A model generated the notes under the pieces. The model searched no databases, was not told where the DNA came from, and was given only the letters and a program-made list of their open reading frames with translations. This document shows, one piece after another, positions 40,999-49,234 of a stretch of DNA of 64,000 bases (its first letter is position 1; each line of letters starts with the position of its first letter). Made by a program: the position numbers and the translations under genes. Source of the stretch: Burkholderia sp. 4M9327F10 (GTDB taxonomy: Bacteria > Pseudomonadota > Gammaproteobacteria > Burkholderiales > Burkholderiaceae); NCBI RefSeq assembly GCF_005503145.1, contig NZ_SCNV01000024.1, positions 1-64,000 on the forward strand. The letters are read 5' to 3'.

Positions 40999-42168
40999 AT
41001 GAAAAAGCGCCTTTCTCTGCTGGCCTTGCCTGCCGGCGTGCTCCTGTCCGCCGTCGCCCAGGCGCAAAGCAGCGTGACCCTGTACGGCATCGTCGACGCG
41101 GGTATCGCCTACGTGCACAACGCGCAAAGCAGCAACGGCCAGAACCAGTCCACGCTGGTCAAGTTCAGCAGCGGCAATGTCCAGGGCAGCCGCTGGGGCC
41201 TCAAGGGTACGGAAGACCTGGGCGGCGGCCTCGCGGCGATCTTCCAGCTGGAAAACGGTTTCAACGTGGGCACCGGCGCGCTCGGCCAGGGCAGCCGCGA
41301 GTTCGGCCGCAAGGCGGTGGTGGGCCTGACCGGCAACACGTGGGGTACGGTCACGCTGGGCCGGCAATACGATCCGGTCGTCGATCTGGTCCAGGGGCTG
41401 ACCGAAGACGCCTACTTCGGCGGCGTGTTCGGCACGCCGGGCGACCTCGACAACTACGACAACAGCTTGCGCGTGAGCAATTCGGTCAAGTACGTCAGCC
41501 CGGTGTTCAGCGGCTTCCAGGTGGAAGCGCTGTATGGCTTCGGCGGCGTGGCCGGTGCGACCGGCAGCGGACGGACCTACAGCTTTGGCGCGGCGTATGG
41601 GACCGGGCCGCTGTCGCTTGGCGCCGGCTACTTCTACGCCAACGGCGGCAATACGCTGACCAACGGCCTGCGCACCTGGACCAGCAGCTCGGACAGCCTG
41701 TTCAATACGGTGATCAACTCGGGCTTTGCCAGCGCCAGGTCGATCCAGATCGCGAAGGTCGGCGGCCAGTACGTGATCGGCGCGGCGACGGTTGGCGCGG
41801 CTTACTCGAACACGCAGTACGGCAGCGACGCGTTCTCCGCATTCCGCGAAACCGCCAAGTTCAACAACGGCTCGGTGTTCTTCAACTACCAGTTCACGCC
41901 GGCGCTGCGTGCCGGTGTGGGCTACAACTACACGTCGTTGACCGGGCCGTCGTCGGCGCATTACAACCAGGTCAACCTTGGCGGCGACTACTCGTTGTCC
42001 AAGCGCACGGACCTGTACGCGCTGTTCGGCTACCAGAAGGCGAGCGGCAAGACGCTCAACTCGAGCGGCGCGACGGTTAATGCGGAGGCATCGGTCGGCG
42101 ACTTCGGCGTGAGCTCGGGCAGCAACTCGCAGGATGTCGCTGCGATCGGCATTCGTCATAAGTTCTAG
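40999..42168 (+). CDS. Gram-negative porin (OmpC-like)
   Basis: ATG 40999 follows a long leader; 389 residues. The signal peptide MKKRLSLLALPAGVLLSAVAQAQ is cleaved near residue 23, and the mature start SSVTLYGIVDAGIAYV is classical for Burkholderia porins. The PEFF-like loop 3 region and the ending IGIRHKF, with terminal phenylalanine for BAM recognition, are present. It should form a trimeric 16-strand general diffusion pore. It is divergent from the efflux operon with about 220 bases between starts and has its own terminator. Confidence 0.95.
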   Translation: MKKRLSLLALPAGVLLSAVAQAQSSVTLYGIVDAGIAYVHNAQSSNGQNQSTLVKFSSGNVQGSRWGLKGTEDLGGGLAAIFQLENGFNVGTGALGQGSREFGRKAVVGLTGNTWGTVTLGRQYDPVVDLVQGLTEDAYFGGVFGTPGDLDNYDNSLRVSNSVKYVSPVFSGFQVEALYGFGGVAGATGSGRTYSFGAAYGTGPLSLGAGYFYANGGNTLTNGLRTWTSSSDSLFNTVINSGFASARSIQIAKVGGQYVIGAATVGAAYSNTQYGSDAFSAFRETAKFNNGSVFFNYQFTPALRAGVGYNYTSLTGPSSAHYNQVNLGGDYSLSKRTDLYALFGYQKASGKTLNSSGATVNAEASVGDFGVSSGSNSQDVAAIGIRHKF

Positions 42169-42211
42169 GCGGGCAAGGCGGCCGGCTGGCCGTCAGCTTG
42201 CTGGTTGAGCC

Positions 42212-42246
42212 AAGGGCCCGCGGTGCAAACCGTGGGCCTTTTTTGT
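42212..42246 (+). terminator. Rho-independent terminator after porin
   Basis: AGGGCCCGCGGT (42213-42224) pairs with ACCGTGGGCCTT (42229-42240, with G-U pairs) around a GCAA tetraloop and runs into a TTTTTT tract. It ends the porin transcript. Confidence 0.88.
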
Positions 42247-42418
42247 TGGGGTAGCGCAATCAATGCTGGATGCATAACCGGGCGCGGAGGACGCGGGCCG
42301 GGCGGACCCAGTGGCGTAGACCGCCGGGCCGGTCGCACACTAGAATCGGGTGCGATGACGCCGCGTGGCCGGCTCCGGCCGCGGCTCCCCGACACTCAAC
42401 CTGCAAAGGCGCCCAAGC

Positions 42419-43678
42419 ATGAGAGACAAGCCTGCCCAAACCGTCCGGCTGCGTTGCGCACAGTTATTACGACAAAGCTCGCACCGGCTGCGGGCTCACG
42501 CGCAACCGCTGTTGCTCTTGCCCTTGCTCCTGCTTTCATTGGCGCTGACTGGCGCACCACGTCAGGCATTGGCGCAAACCCCCGCCGCGGCGCCGCAACT
42601 GGCCAGCGGCGGTTCTTCCGCCTCCGTCCCCCTGCTGCCGGGTCTCGTGCGCGAGCACATCGGACTGCCAATCAGTCTGCCCGATGGCGCCAAACCGACG
42701 CTCGAAGCGCTGGTCGTGCGCCCTGACCGTCCGGGCCGCTGGCCGCTGGTCCTGATGACGCCCGGTACGCCGCGCAGCGCCGGGGCGGGCGTGGCGGACC
42801 GCGCGCCGGAACTGCTGCTGAGCGCCGCGGTGGCTTTCGCGCAGCATGGCTACGCCTCGGTGGTGGTGCTGCGCCGCGGCTTCGGCCACTCCGATGGGCC
42901 GTATGCGGAGAGTAGCGGCTCCTGCCACAACGAGGATTATCTCGGACCGGGCAAGGCGTCTGCCGATGACGTGCTCGCGGCGCTCGAGGCCTTGCGCGCG
43001 CAACCCTGGGTGGATGGCGAGCACGTGATCCTGCTCGGCAAGTCGACCGGTGGCTTCGCGGTGCTGGCGGCTGCGGCACGCAACCCGCAAGGCGTGGTAG
43101 GTGTGCTGGATTTTGCCGGTGGGCGTGGCTCGAGCAGCCCAGATTATGTGTGCCGCTCCGATCAACTGGTCGCGGCGGTGGGCGAGTATGGCTCGACCGC
43201 CAGGATTCCGAGCCAGTGGGTCTGGTCGGAGAACGATCACTATTTCAGTCCCGAGCTGGCGCGCCAGATGCTCAGCGCCTACACCGCGCACGGTGCTCAG
43301 GCGCAGCTCACGGTGCTGCCGGCGTTTCATGAGGACGGGCATGAACTGCTTTATGAAGCGCCGGCCGAAGCGTGGTGGCCGAGCGTCGAGCCGTTCCTGA
43401 AATCGTTGAACCTGCCGACCCAGCTCGTGGTGGAGATGCCGCCGCTGGCCGGTTTGCCGCAGCCGGCGGGTCTGAATCGCGGCTGCCGCGACAGCTTCGA
43501 CGAGTATGGGGCCTCACGCAATGAAGGCAAGGCGTTCGTGACCGCGGAAGGCGGCCACTGCAACTCCGACGTGATGGAGCGTACCGGGCAGGAAGCCGCC
43601 CAACATGCGCTGGAACACTGTCAGGCGAAGTGGTCCGGGTGCAAGGTGTATGCGCAGGGGCAGCAGGTCGTGCAGTAG
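42419..43678 (+). CDS. Secreted alpha/beta hydrolase (dienelactone-hydrolase-like)
   Basis: From ATG 42419 the protein is 419 residues with a long signal peptide (residues about 1-52; hydrophobic core LLLLPLLLLSLALTG). Catalytic features: oxyanion region LVLMTPGTP, nucleophile elbow LLGKSTGGFA with Ser209, an acid within WVWSENDHYFSPEL, and histidine in FHEDGHELL. The C-terminal 90 residues, rich in cysteine, resemble no named domain. It should act in the periplasm or outside. Substrate unknown. Confidence 0.8.
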   Translation: MRDKPAQTVRLRCAQLLRQSSHRLRAHAQPLLLLPLLLLSLALTGAPRQALAQTPAAAPQLASGGSSASVPLLPGLVREHIGLPISLPDGAKPTLEALVVRPDRPGRWPLVLMTPGTPRSAGAGVADRAPELLLSAAVAFAQHGYASVVVLRRGFGHSDGPYAESSGSCHNEDYLGPGKASADDVLAALEALRAQPWVDGEHVILLGKSTGGFAVLAAAARNPQGVVGVLDFAGGRGSSSPDYVCRSDQLVAAVGEYGSTARIPSQWVWSENDHYFSPELARQMLSAYTAHGAQAQLTVLPAFHEDGHELLYEAPAEAWWPSVEPFLKSLNLPTQLVVEMPPLAGLPQPAGLNRGCRDSFDEYGASRNEGKAFVTAEGGHCNSDVMERTGQEAAQHALEHCQAKWSGCKVYAQGQQVVQ

Positions 43679-43686
43679 GCTGGCGC

Positions 43687-44790
43687 TCAGGGGAAGTCCG
43701 GCCGCGCCGGGAACTCGCGGTCGCTTTCCCACAGTCCGCGCAACTGGCGCGAGGCAGCTTGCCACTTGCCGCCGGCGAAACGATAGGTGCGGTAGGTCGT
43801 AACGAAGTTGTCGCCACCAGCGAACTCGCAGAACACGTGTTCGATTTCCTCGGTGCCGCCCGCGCGGGCCGGCACGATCTTCCAGTCGGCCTTGCCGGTG
43901 CGTGAGAGAACCAGCGGGGCTGCCGCGCCCTGCGCTGAGGTATAGCTGAGCGCTTCGAGGCCGCTTTGTGCGGGCACCAGGATCTCGGTCCCGGGACCGC
44001 TATACGAACCCATCGGCGCGGTGGCGTCGATGGTCAGGAACCAGGCCGGGGACGGCAAGCCATGCAGCGGCGCGGCTTCGAGGCTGGCGAGCGGGTAATC
44101 CAGCTTGCGGGTGGCAAGCACCGCGCCCGCCGCCGACACGAGGCGCACCTGCGCGCCCAGCAGCGGCGCGTGGCTGACGCCGTCCGGCAGGCCGTCGGCG
44201 CCTTCGCCGCTGCCCCACAGCGTTTTGTGCAGCTCGGGTGTGACGCGTGCGTCTTCGAGAATTTCGAGGACGGTGCCTGCGCGGTCCGCGGTCGGGACGC
44301 GCTGTGCGACGCGATAGCCTTGCGCAACGGCGGAAGCGGGCGCGGCAGTGGCCGCGGCTGCGGCAGATGCGGGAGCCGCCGTGGCAGCGTTAGTGGCGGA
44401 GGCGGGGGCCGGCGCCGCTTGTGCAGCCACAGGCGTTACGCCTCCCGTGGCCGCTGCAAAGTCAATGTTCGGGATAACGAAGGTTTGTTCGTTCTGCGCG
44501 CCTGCGGCACGGTACGTCACGACCGAGGTATTTTTAAAGGCCTTTTGCACCGTCACGCGAATGCCCGGCTTGATCTCGACGCAACCGCCGGAGGCCGCGA
44601 GACTCTGCGTTTCCGGCGCGACGGCCGCGGCATGCGTGCGGCTGTCGCCGCTGGGCAGCGTCAGGCGGGCCAGCGCGTCGGCGGAGACGCACATGACACC
44701 CGGACGGGTGGCGACCAGCTCGTCGGCCAGCGCGTGAGCGGAAAGCGCGCCGAGGCTCAGCGCGAGCAGGGCGGAACGGGTTTGCAGCAT
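43687..44790 (-). CDS. Secreted protein of unknown function
   Basis: I do not recognise this family. From ATG 44790 it has 367 residues with a signal peptide (MLQTRSALLALSLGALSAHALA/DE). A globular N-terminal part has paired cysteines (VMCVSADALAR and GCVEIKPGIRV). An alanine/proline-rich linker follows (about residues 125-165), and then a larger C-terminal domain ends WKIVPARAGGTEEIEHVFCEF and GGKWQAASRQLRG. The gene converges on the secreted hydrolase, with their stops 8 bases apart. It is probably periplasmic. Confidence 0.6.
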   Translation of the reverse strand: MLQTRSALLALSLGALSAHALADELVATRPGVMCVSADALARLTLPSGDSRTHAAAVAPETQSLAASGGCVEIKPGIRVTVQKAFKNTSVVTYRAAGAQNEQTFVIPNIDFAAATGGVTPVAAQAAPAPASATNAATAAPASAAAAATAAPASAVAQGYRVAQRVPTADRAGTVLEILEDARVTPELHKTLWGSGEGADGLPDGVSHAPLLGAQVRLVSAAGAVLATRKLDYPLASLEAAPLHGLPSPAWFLTIDATAPMGSYSGPGTEILVPAQSGLEALSYTSAQGAAAPLVLSRTGKADWKIVPARAGGTEEIEHVFCEFAGGDNFVTTYRTYRFAGGKWQAASRQLRGLWESDREFPARPDFP

Positions 44791-44969
44791 CGACTGTCCT
44801 TGCGATTCAGGTAAGCCGCGGATTATAAAAAACCGCCGCCGTGGCAACAAGCGAAAACACGGCAGATGGCCGCCACCGTGGCGTTTCGCGGCCATTCAGC
44901 GACAACGCCTGTGCCGCCGGCGCGTGGCCGGCGCATGCTACGATTGCCGCAGAGCGTGAAGGAGAGACC

Positions 44970-45350
44970 ATGCACCCGGAGACCGTCGCGAGGTTCGACC
45001 GCGAATTTGCCCCCCGTATCGCTGCCACCATTGCCGGACTGTTCGACACCGGCCTGCACGCCGAAGTCGTGCCCTACGGCGGCCATGGCCACCCAACCTG
45101 CGTGAGGATCTGGGCCGAGCCGATTGAAGTGCTGCGTCACTATCCCCACAAGCTGAACCTGCACCTGACCTGGGACAGCGATGAGATCGAGCGCCTGATG
45201 GCCGAAGGCGGCGAGGCGCGCTTTGCCGGTTACCTGAAGGCCATCCCGCGCAAGCTCGACGCATGGCGCAACGCCCGCGAGGTCGATTTTCGCTCGCATA
45301 CCCAGGGCGCGCCCGAGATCCTGTTAGGCGGTCTCGACTTCGAGTCCTGA
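44970..45350 (+). CDS. Small conserved Burkholderiaceae protein (DUF5594-like)
   Basis: Start ATG 44970 is preceded by GGAGAG. The 126-residue product begins MHPETVARFDREFAPRIA and has GLHAEVVPYGGHGHPTCVRIW and HLTWDSDEIERLM, then a basic C-terminus. It has no signal peptide or membrane segment. The pattern recalls a short conserved protein found in Burkholderia and relatives (I believe DUF5594); the name is not certain and no function is known. It stands alone between a divergent secreted protein gene and the chemoreceptor genes. Confidence 0.65.
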   Translation: MHPETVARFDREFAPRIAATIAGLFDTGLHAEVVPYGGHGHPTCVRIWAEPIEVLRHYPHKLNLHLTWDSDEIERLMAEGGEARFAGYLKAIPRKLDAWRNAREVDFRSHTQGAPEILLGGLDFES

Positions 45351-45596
45351 AGCCCGTTACGCGGGACGCAGGAAGCGGAACGCCAGGCCCGGGCCAGTCA
45401 ATTATTAAAAATGAATCCCGTTCAGCCGGGGCGAAAGAGCGCCGTAATCAGCGAAAGAGACGCAAGCGGTACACGCATGTCGGTTACGTCAAGCCAGTAA
45501 GGGGTAGGGGCCAAACCTTTACCGGCCAGGCGTGACGCTGCGGTGTGTTTTCCCTGCGCGTCACTCATTCATCGCCTAACGGACGGAGTCCTTCTC

Positions 45597-47492
45597 ATGG
45601 GCATGCGCTCCATTGCTCTCAAACTGAGCCTCATATTCGGCGCGGCGCTCGCCGCCACGATTCTCGCGATCACGCTGTTTGCAACGCTCAACGTCCGCCG
45701 CCAGGCGGTGGATAGCTTCAACGAGGCGAGCAACGGCCAGATTCACCAGATCGACGCGAGCCTCAAGGATACGTTCAGGCGGATTCACGACAACGTCGTG
45801 TTTCTCTCCGATACGCCGCTCGTGCAGTCGGCCAACGAGTCGGTGGCGAACTATCTGACCCACGGCGGCCAGATGACGCCCGACACCAACGGCGGCGTGG
45901 AAACCGATATTTTCCATCTGCTGCAGCGCTTCGGCGACAGCCACCCGGATCTCCAATACGTCTATCTCGGCACGAAGTGGGGTGGCTACGTGCAGTGGCC
46001 GAAGGGCACATTCACCAGCGATCACTACGATCCGCGCGAGCGCCCGTGGTTCACCCAGGGCATGCAGGCCGCGGGCGATGTGCGCCGCACTCCCGCTTAC
46101 GCGAATTCGGGCGGCGACAAGAACGTCATCATCAGTTTCGTGCGCACCGTTCAGGACGCGCAGGGCAAGCCCGTGGGCGTGCTCGGCATGGATATCTCGC
46201 TTGACGGCTTTGCGAAGATGATCGGCCAGGTGCGCTTCGGAGAGACGGGTTACCTGATGGTGATCGAAGACAGCGGCACGGTGCTGGTCGACCCGCGCGA
46301 TCCGTCGCACAACTTCAAGCCGCTCAAGGATCTCGGCGACGGCTACCGCGATCTCGCGGACGTCGCCAACGGCGCGCAGTCGATCGTCGTTGACGGCACG
46401 CGCTATGACGCCGTGATCTACACCTCGCCGGAGCTGGGCTGGAAATACATCGGCCTGATTCCGCACGGCGAGATGATGGCCTCGGCCAACCGCCTGAGCG
46501 CGGTCCTGATCGGCGCGGGGCTGCTCGCGCTAGTTGCCGCGCTGGCGCTGACCACCGCGCTCGGCCGCCGGCTGACGGCGCCGCTGCGCCAGGTGTCGAA
46601 CGGCATGCAGGACATTGCCTCGGGCGATGGCGACCTGACGCAGCGCCTGCCGGTCACGAGCAACGACGAAGTCGGCGTGCTGGCCGCGCAGTTCAACGCG
46701 TTCGTCGAGAAACTTAACGGCGTGCTGCTGAATATTCGCGCCAACAGCGAAACCCTGCGCGTGGCCACCGGCGAGATCTCCGCGGGCAATGCTGACTTGT
46801 CCGCGCGCACCGAGCAGCAGGCGGCGGCGCTCGAAGAGACCGCCGCCAGCATGGAGGAGCTGACCTCGGCCGTCAAACAGAATGCCGACAATGCGCGCCA
46901 AGCCAGCTCACTGGCCGCGAATGCCTCGGATGTCGCACGCCGCAGCAACGATGTGGTGGAGCGCGTCGTCCAGACCATGAGCGATATCAGCCAAAGCTCG
47001 AGCCGCATCGCGGATATCACCGGCATCATCGAAGGGATTGCGTTTCAGACCAACATTCTCGCGCTCAACGCGGCGGTGGAATCGGCGCGGGCCGGCGAGC
47101 ACGGCCGCGGCTTCGCGGTGGTGGCGAGCGAAGTGCGCAGTCTCGCGCAACGCTCCTCGAATGCGGCCAAGGAGATCAAGGAACTGATCGGCGCCTCGGT
47201 CGGCAAGATTCATCAAGGCTCGGCGCTTGCCAGCGAGGCGGGGCAGACCATGTCCGAAGTCACCCATGCGGTGGGCCAGGTGACCGCGATCATGGGCGAG
47301 ATCGCGGCGGCATCCGACGAGCAGAGCAGGGGGATTGCCCAGGTCAATCTGGCTATCACGCAGATGGACGACGTGACGCAGCAAAACGCTGCGCTGGTCG
47401 AAGAAGCCGCCGCGGCGTCGCGTTCGCTGGAAGACCAGGGGCGCCAGCTCAACGAAACGGTGGCGGCATTCAGGCTGCGGCCCCGAGTCTGA
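45597..47492 (+). CDS. Methyl-accepting chemotaxis protein with dCACHE sensor
   Basis: From ATG 45597, 631 residues. A first membrane helix lies at about residues 8-30. The large periplasmic sensor (about 35-290) has the dCACHE pattern HYDPRERPWFTQGMQA and a second module with GYLMVIEDSGTVLVDPRDP. The second membrane helix is at about 300-325, followed by HAMP and a signalling domain. The highly conserved kinase-control tip includes IAFQTNILALNAAVESARAG. dCACHE sensors usually bind amino acids, organic acids or similar small molecules. It lacks a C-terminal CheR-tethering pentapeptide (ends FRLRPRV). It overlaps the next receptor gene tail-to-tail by 23 bases. Confidence 0.93.
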   Translation: MGMRSIALKLSLIFGAALAATILAITLFATLNVRRQAVDSFNEASNGQIHQIDASLKDTFRRIHDNVVFLSDTPLVQSANESVANYLTHGGQMTPDTNGGVETDIFHLLQRFGDSHPDLQYVYLGTKWGGYVQWPKGTFTSDHYDPRERPWFTQGMQAAGDVRRTPAYANSGGDKNVIISFVRTVQDAQGKPVGVLGMDISLDGFAKMIGQVRFGETGYLMVIEDSGTVLVDPRDPSHNFKPLKDLGDGYRDLADVANGAQSIVVDGTRYDAVIYTSPELGWKYIGLIPHGEMMASANRLSAVLIGAGLLALVAALALTTALGRRLTAPLRQVSNGMQDIASGDGDLTQRLPVTSNDEVGVLAAQFNAFVEKLNGVLLNIRANSETLRVATGEISAGNADLSARTEQQAAALEETAASMEELTSAVKQNADNARQASSLAANASDVARRSNDVVERVVQTMSDISQSSSRIADITGIIEGIAFQTNILALNAAVESARAGEHGRGFAVVASEVRSLAQRSSNAAKEIKELIGASVGKIHQGSALASEAGQTMSEVTHAVGQVTAIMGEIAAASDEQSRGIAQVNLAITQMDDVTQQNAALVEEAAAASRSLEDQGRQLNETVAAFRLRPRV

Positions 47493-49050
47493 AGAAGCTC
47501 ACGCTCTGCACCAGGCCCGAAGCCTTGCTTTGCACTGCGTCCGCGGCGGCGGCAGCCTGCTCGACGAGCGCAGCGTTGCTTTGCGTGACCTGATCCATCT
47601 GGTTGATTGCGTCGTTCACTTCGCCAATGCCGGTGGCCTGGTCCACCGTGGCGGTCGCAATCGCTTCGACGATTTTGGTCACGCTGCCGGCGCTTTCGAC
47701 CACGCCGTTCATCGTGCTGCTGGCGCGCTGGATCAGTTGCGTGCCGGCTTCGATGGTGGAGACCGATTCGCGGATCAATTCCTTGACTTCGCGCGCCGCG
47801 TCGGCCGAGCGTTGCGCGAGACTGCGTACTTCGCTCGCCACCACCGCAAAGCCGCGCCCCTGACTGCCCGCGCGGGCCGCTTCGACCGCCGCGTTGAGCG
47901 CGAGGATATTGGTCTGCGAGGCGATCGCCTCGACCACGCCGATGATGTCGACGATGCGCTTCGAGGCAGCGTTGATCTGTTCCATCGTATGCACGGCGTC
48001 GCTCATCACCGCGCCGCCGTCGTGCGCCGCTTGCGCAGCGGTTTGCGCGAGCGTCGTCGCGTTGCGCGCATGGGTGGCGTTCGTCTGCACGGAGTCGGTG
48101 AAATGCTGCATCGAGGCCGCGGTCTCTTCGAGCGAGGCCGCTTGCTGTTCGGTGCGCGCGGACAGATCGAGATTGCCCGCGGCAATCTGCTGGGTGGCCG
48201 ACGAGATGGTCGTGGCGCCCTCGCGGATCTCGCTGACGATATGGCGCAGACGATGATTCATGTCGTTCAGCGCGATCAGCAACTGGCCGGTTTCGTCGCT
48301 GCTCGACACTTCGACGTCGGCGCGCAGGTCGCCGGCGGCGACCGCCTGCGCGACGCCTACCGCCTGCCTGACCGGCACGGTGATGCTGCGGCTCAGGAAC
48401 CAGATGGCCGCCGCGCCGATCACCAGCGCGCCGAGCACGACTGCCAGCAGCAGCGAGCAGGCGAGCCGGTAGGCATCCGCGGAGGCCTGTTCGATGCGTT
48501 GATCGGAGGCTTGCGCCTGTTGCATGACCGAGGCGACGATCGCGTCGATTGCCGTGGTCGGCGGACGGTCGATGCCTTTGACAAGCTTGTCCACGACGTG
48601 CGGGCTATTCGGGTCCGCGACGTCGAAATGCTTCAGTGCATCGAGGTAGGTGGTTTGCAGCGATTCATGGGTGGCAAGCGCGTTGTCCACGCCGTCGAGG
48701 CTCACCCCTAACGCGCTCAACTGGCCTCTGAGTTTCTGCAAGGCGGCCGTGGTCTTGTCGCTTTGCGCGGCAAACGCCTGCTGGTGCGTGGCGAGCGCGG
48801 CCGCATCGCTGCTGCGCAGCAGCAGGTCTTTCCACTCCTGGACCTGCTTCTTGAATTCGACCTGGGCGACGCGCGCCGTGTCGGCCGCCTGCGCGTACTG
48901 CTCGAGCGTCTGGGCCGACTGCACCTGCAGTGCGTGCGTGTCGGCCAGCGCATGCCATCCTTCCAGGCCGACCACCATCGTCGCCACCAGCAGCACGGCG
49001 CCCAGTAGCGCCAGCTTGGCGGCAATCTTCAGATTTCTATAAAACGACAC
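47470..49050 (-). CDS. Methyl-accepting chemotaxis protein with four-helix-bundle sensor (GTG start)
   Basis: GTG 49050 is used, with AGGAG 5 bases upstream, giving (M)SFYRNLKIAAKLALLGAV at the N-terminus; 526 residues. The first membrane helix is at about 10-30. The helical periplasmic domain (about 35-185) has the four-helix-bundle style. The second membrane helix, near 195-220, is followed by HAMP and the signalling domain with IASQTNILALNAAVEAARAG. The sensor is of the Tar/Tsr-like or CZB-free 4HB class; ligand unknown. Its end overlaps the 5' neighbour's end by 23 bases. Confidence 0.92.
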   Translation of the reverse strand: MSFYRNLKIAAKLALLGAVLLVATMVVGLEGWHALADTHALQVQSAQTLEQYAQAADTARVAQVEFKKQVQEWKDLLLRSSDAAALATHQQAFAAQSDKTTAALQKLRGQLSALGVSLDGVDNALATHESLQTTYLDALKHFDVADPNSPHVVDKLVKGIDRPPTTAIDAIVASVMQQAQASDQRIEQASADAYRLACSLLLAVVLGALVIGAAAIWFLSRSITVPVRQAVGVAQAVAAGDLRADVEVSSSDETGQLLIALNDMNHRLRHIVSEIREGATTISSATQQIAAGNLDLSARTEQQAASLEETAASMQHFTDSVQTNATHARNATTLAQTAAQAAHDGGAVMSDAVHTMEQINAASKRIVDIIGVVEAIASQTNILALNAAVEAARAGSQGRGFAVVASEVRSLAQRSADAAREVKELIRESVSTIEAGTQLIQRASSTMNGVVESAGSVTKIVEAIATATVDQATGIGEVNDAINQMDQVTQSNAALVEQAAAAADAVQSKASGLVQSVSFFRLGAAA

Positions 49051-49234
49051 AGCAACTCCTGATACGTTATGTGCTTCGCGCGCCTGGCGTCTACGCTTGT
49101 GGCATTGGCGCCGCGGCTCGCGCCGGTTCAACAGGCCGGCACCTTACGGCACGGTGAAGTGCGCCGCAAGCCCGAGAATGACATTCCGAGTATTCGCACT
49201 ACTCACGATAAGCCGATGCGACCAACGGCCCGGG

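Noticed and set aside
45351..45596. Possible cyclic-di-GMP riboswitch before the chemoreceptor gene
   Set aside because: The leader has GAAAGAGACGCAAGCGG-like text that recalls GEMM RNAs, but the conserved tetraloop/receptor and P1 stem could not be found.
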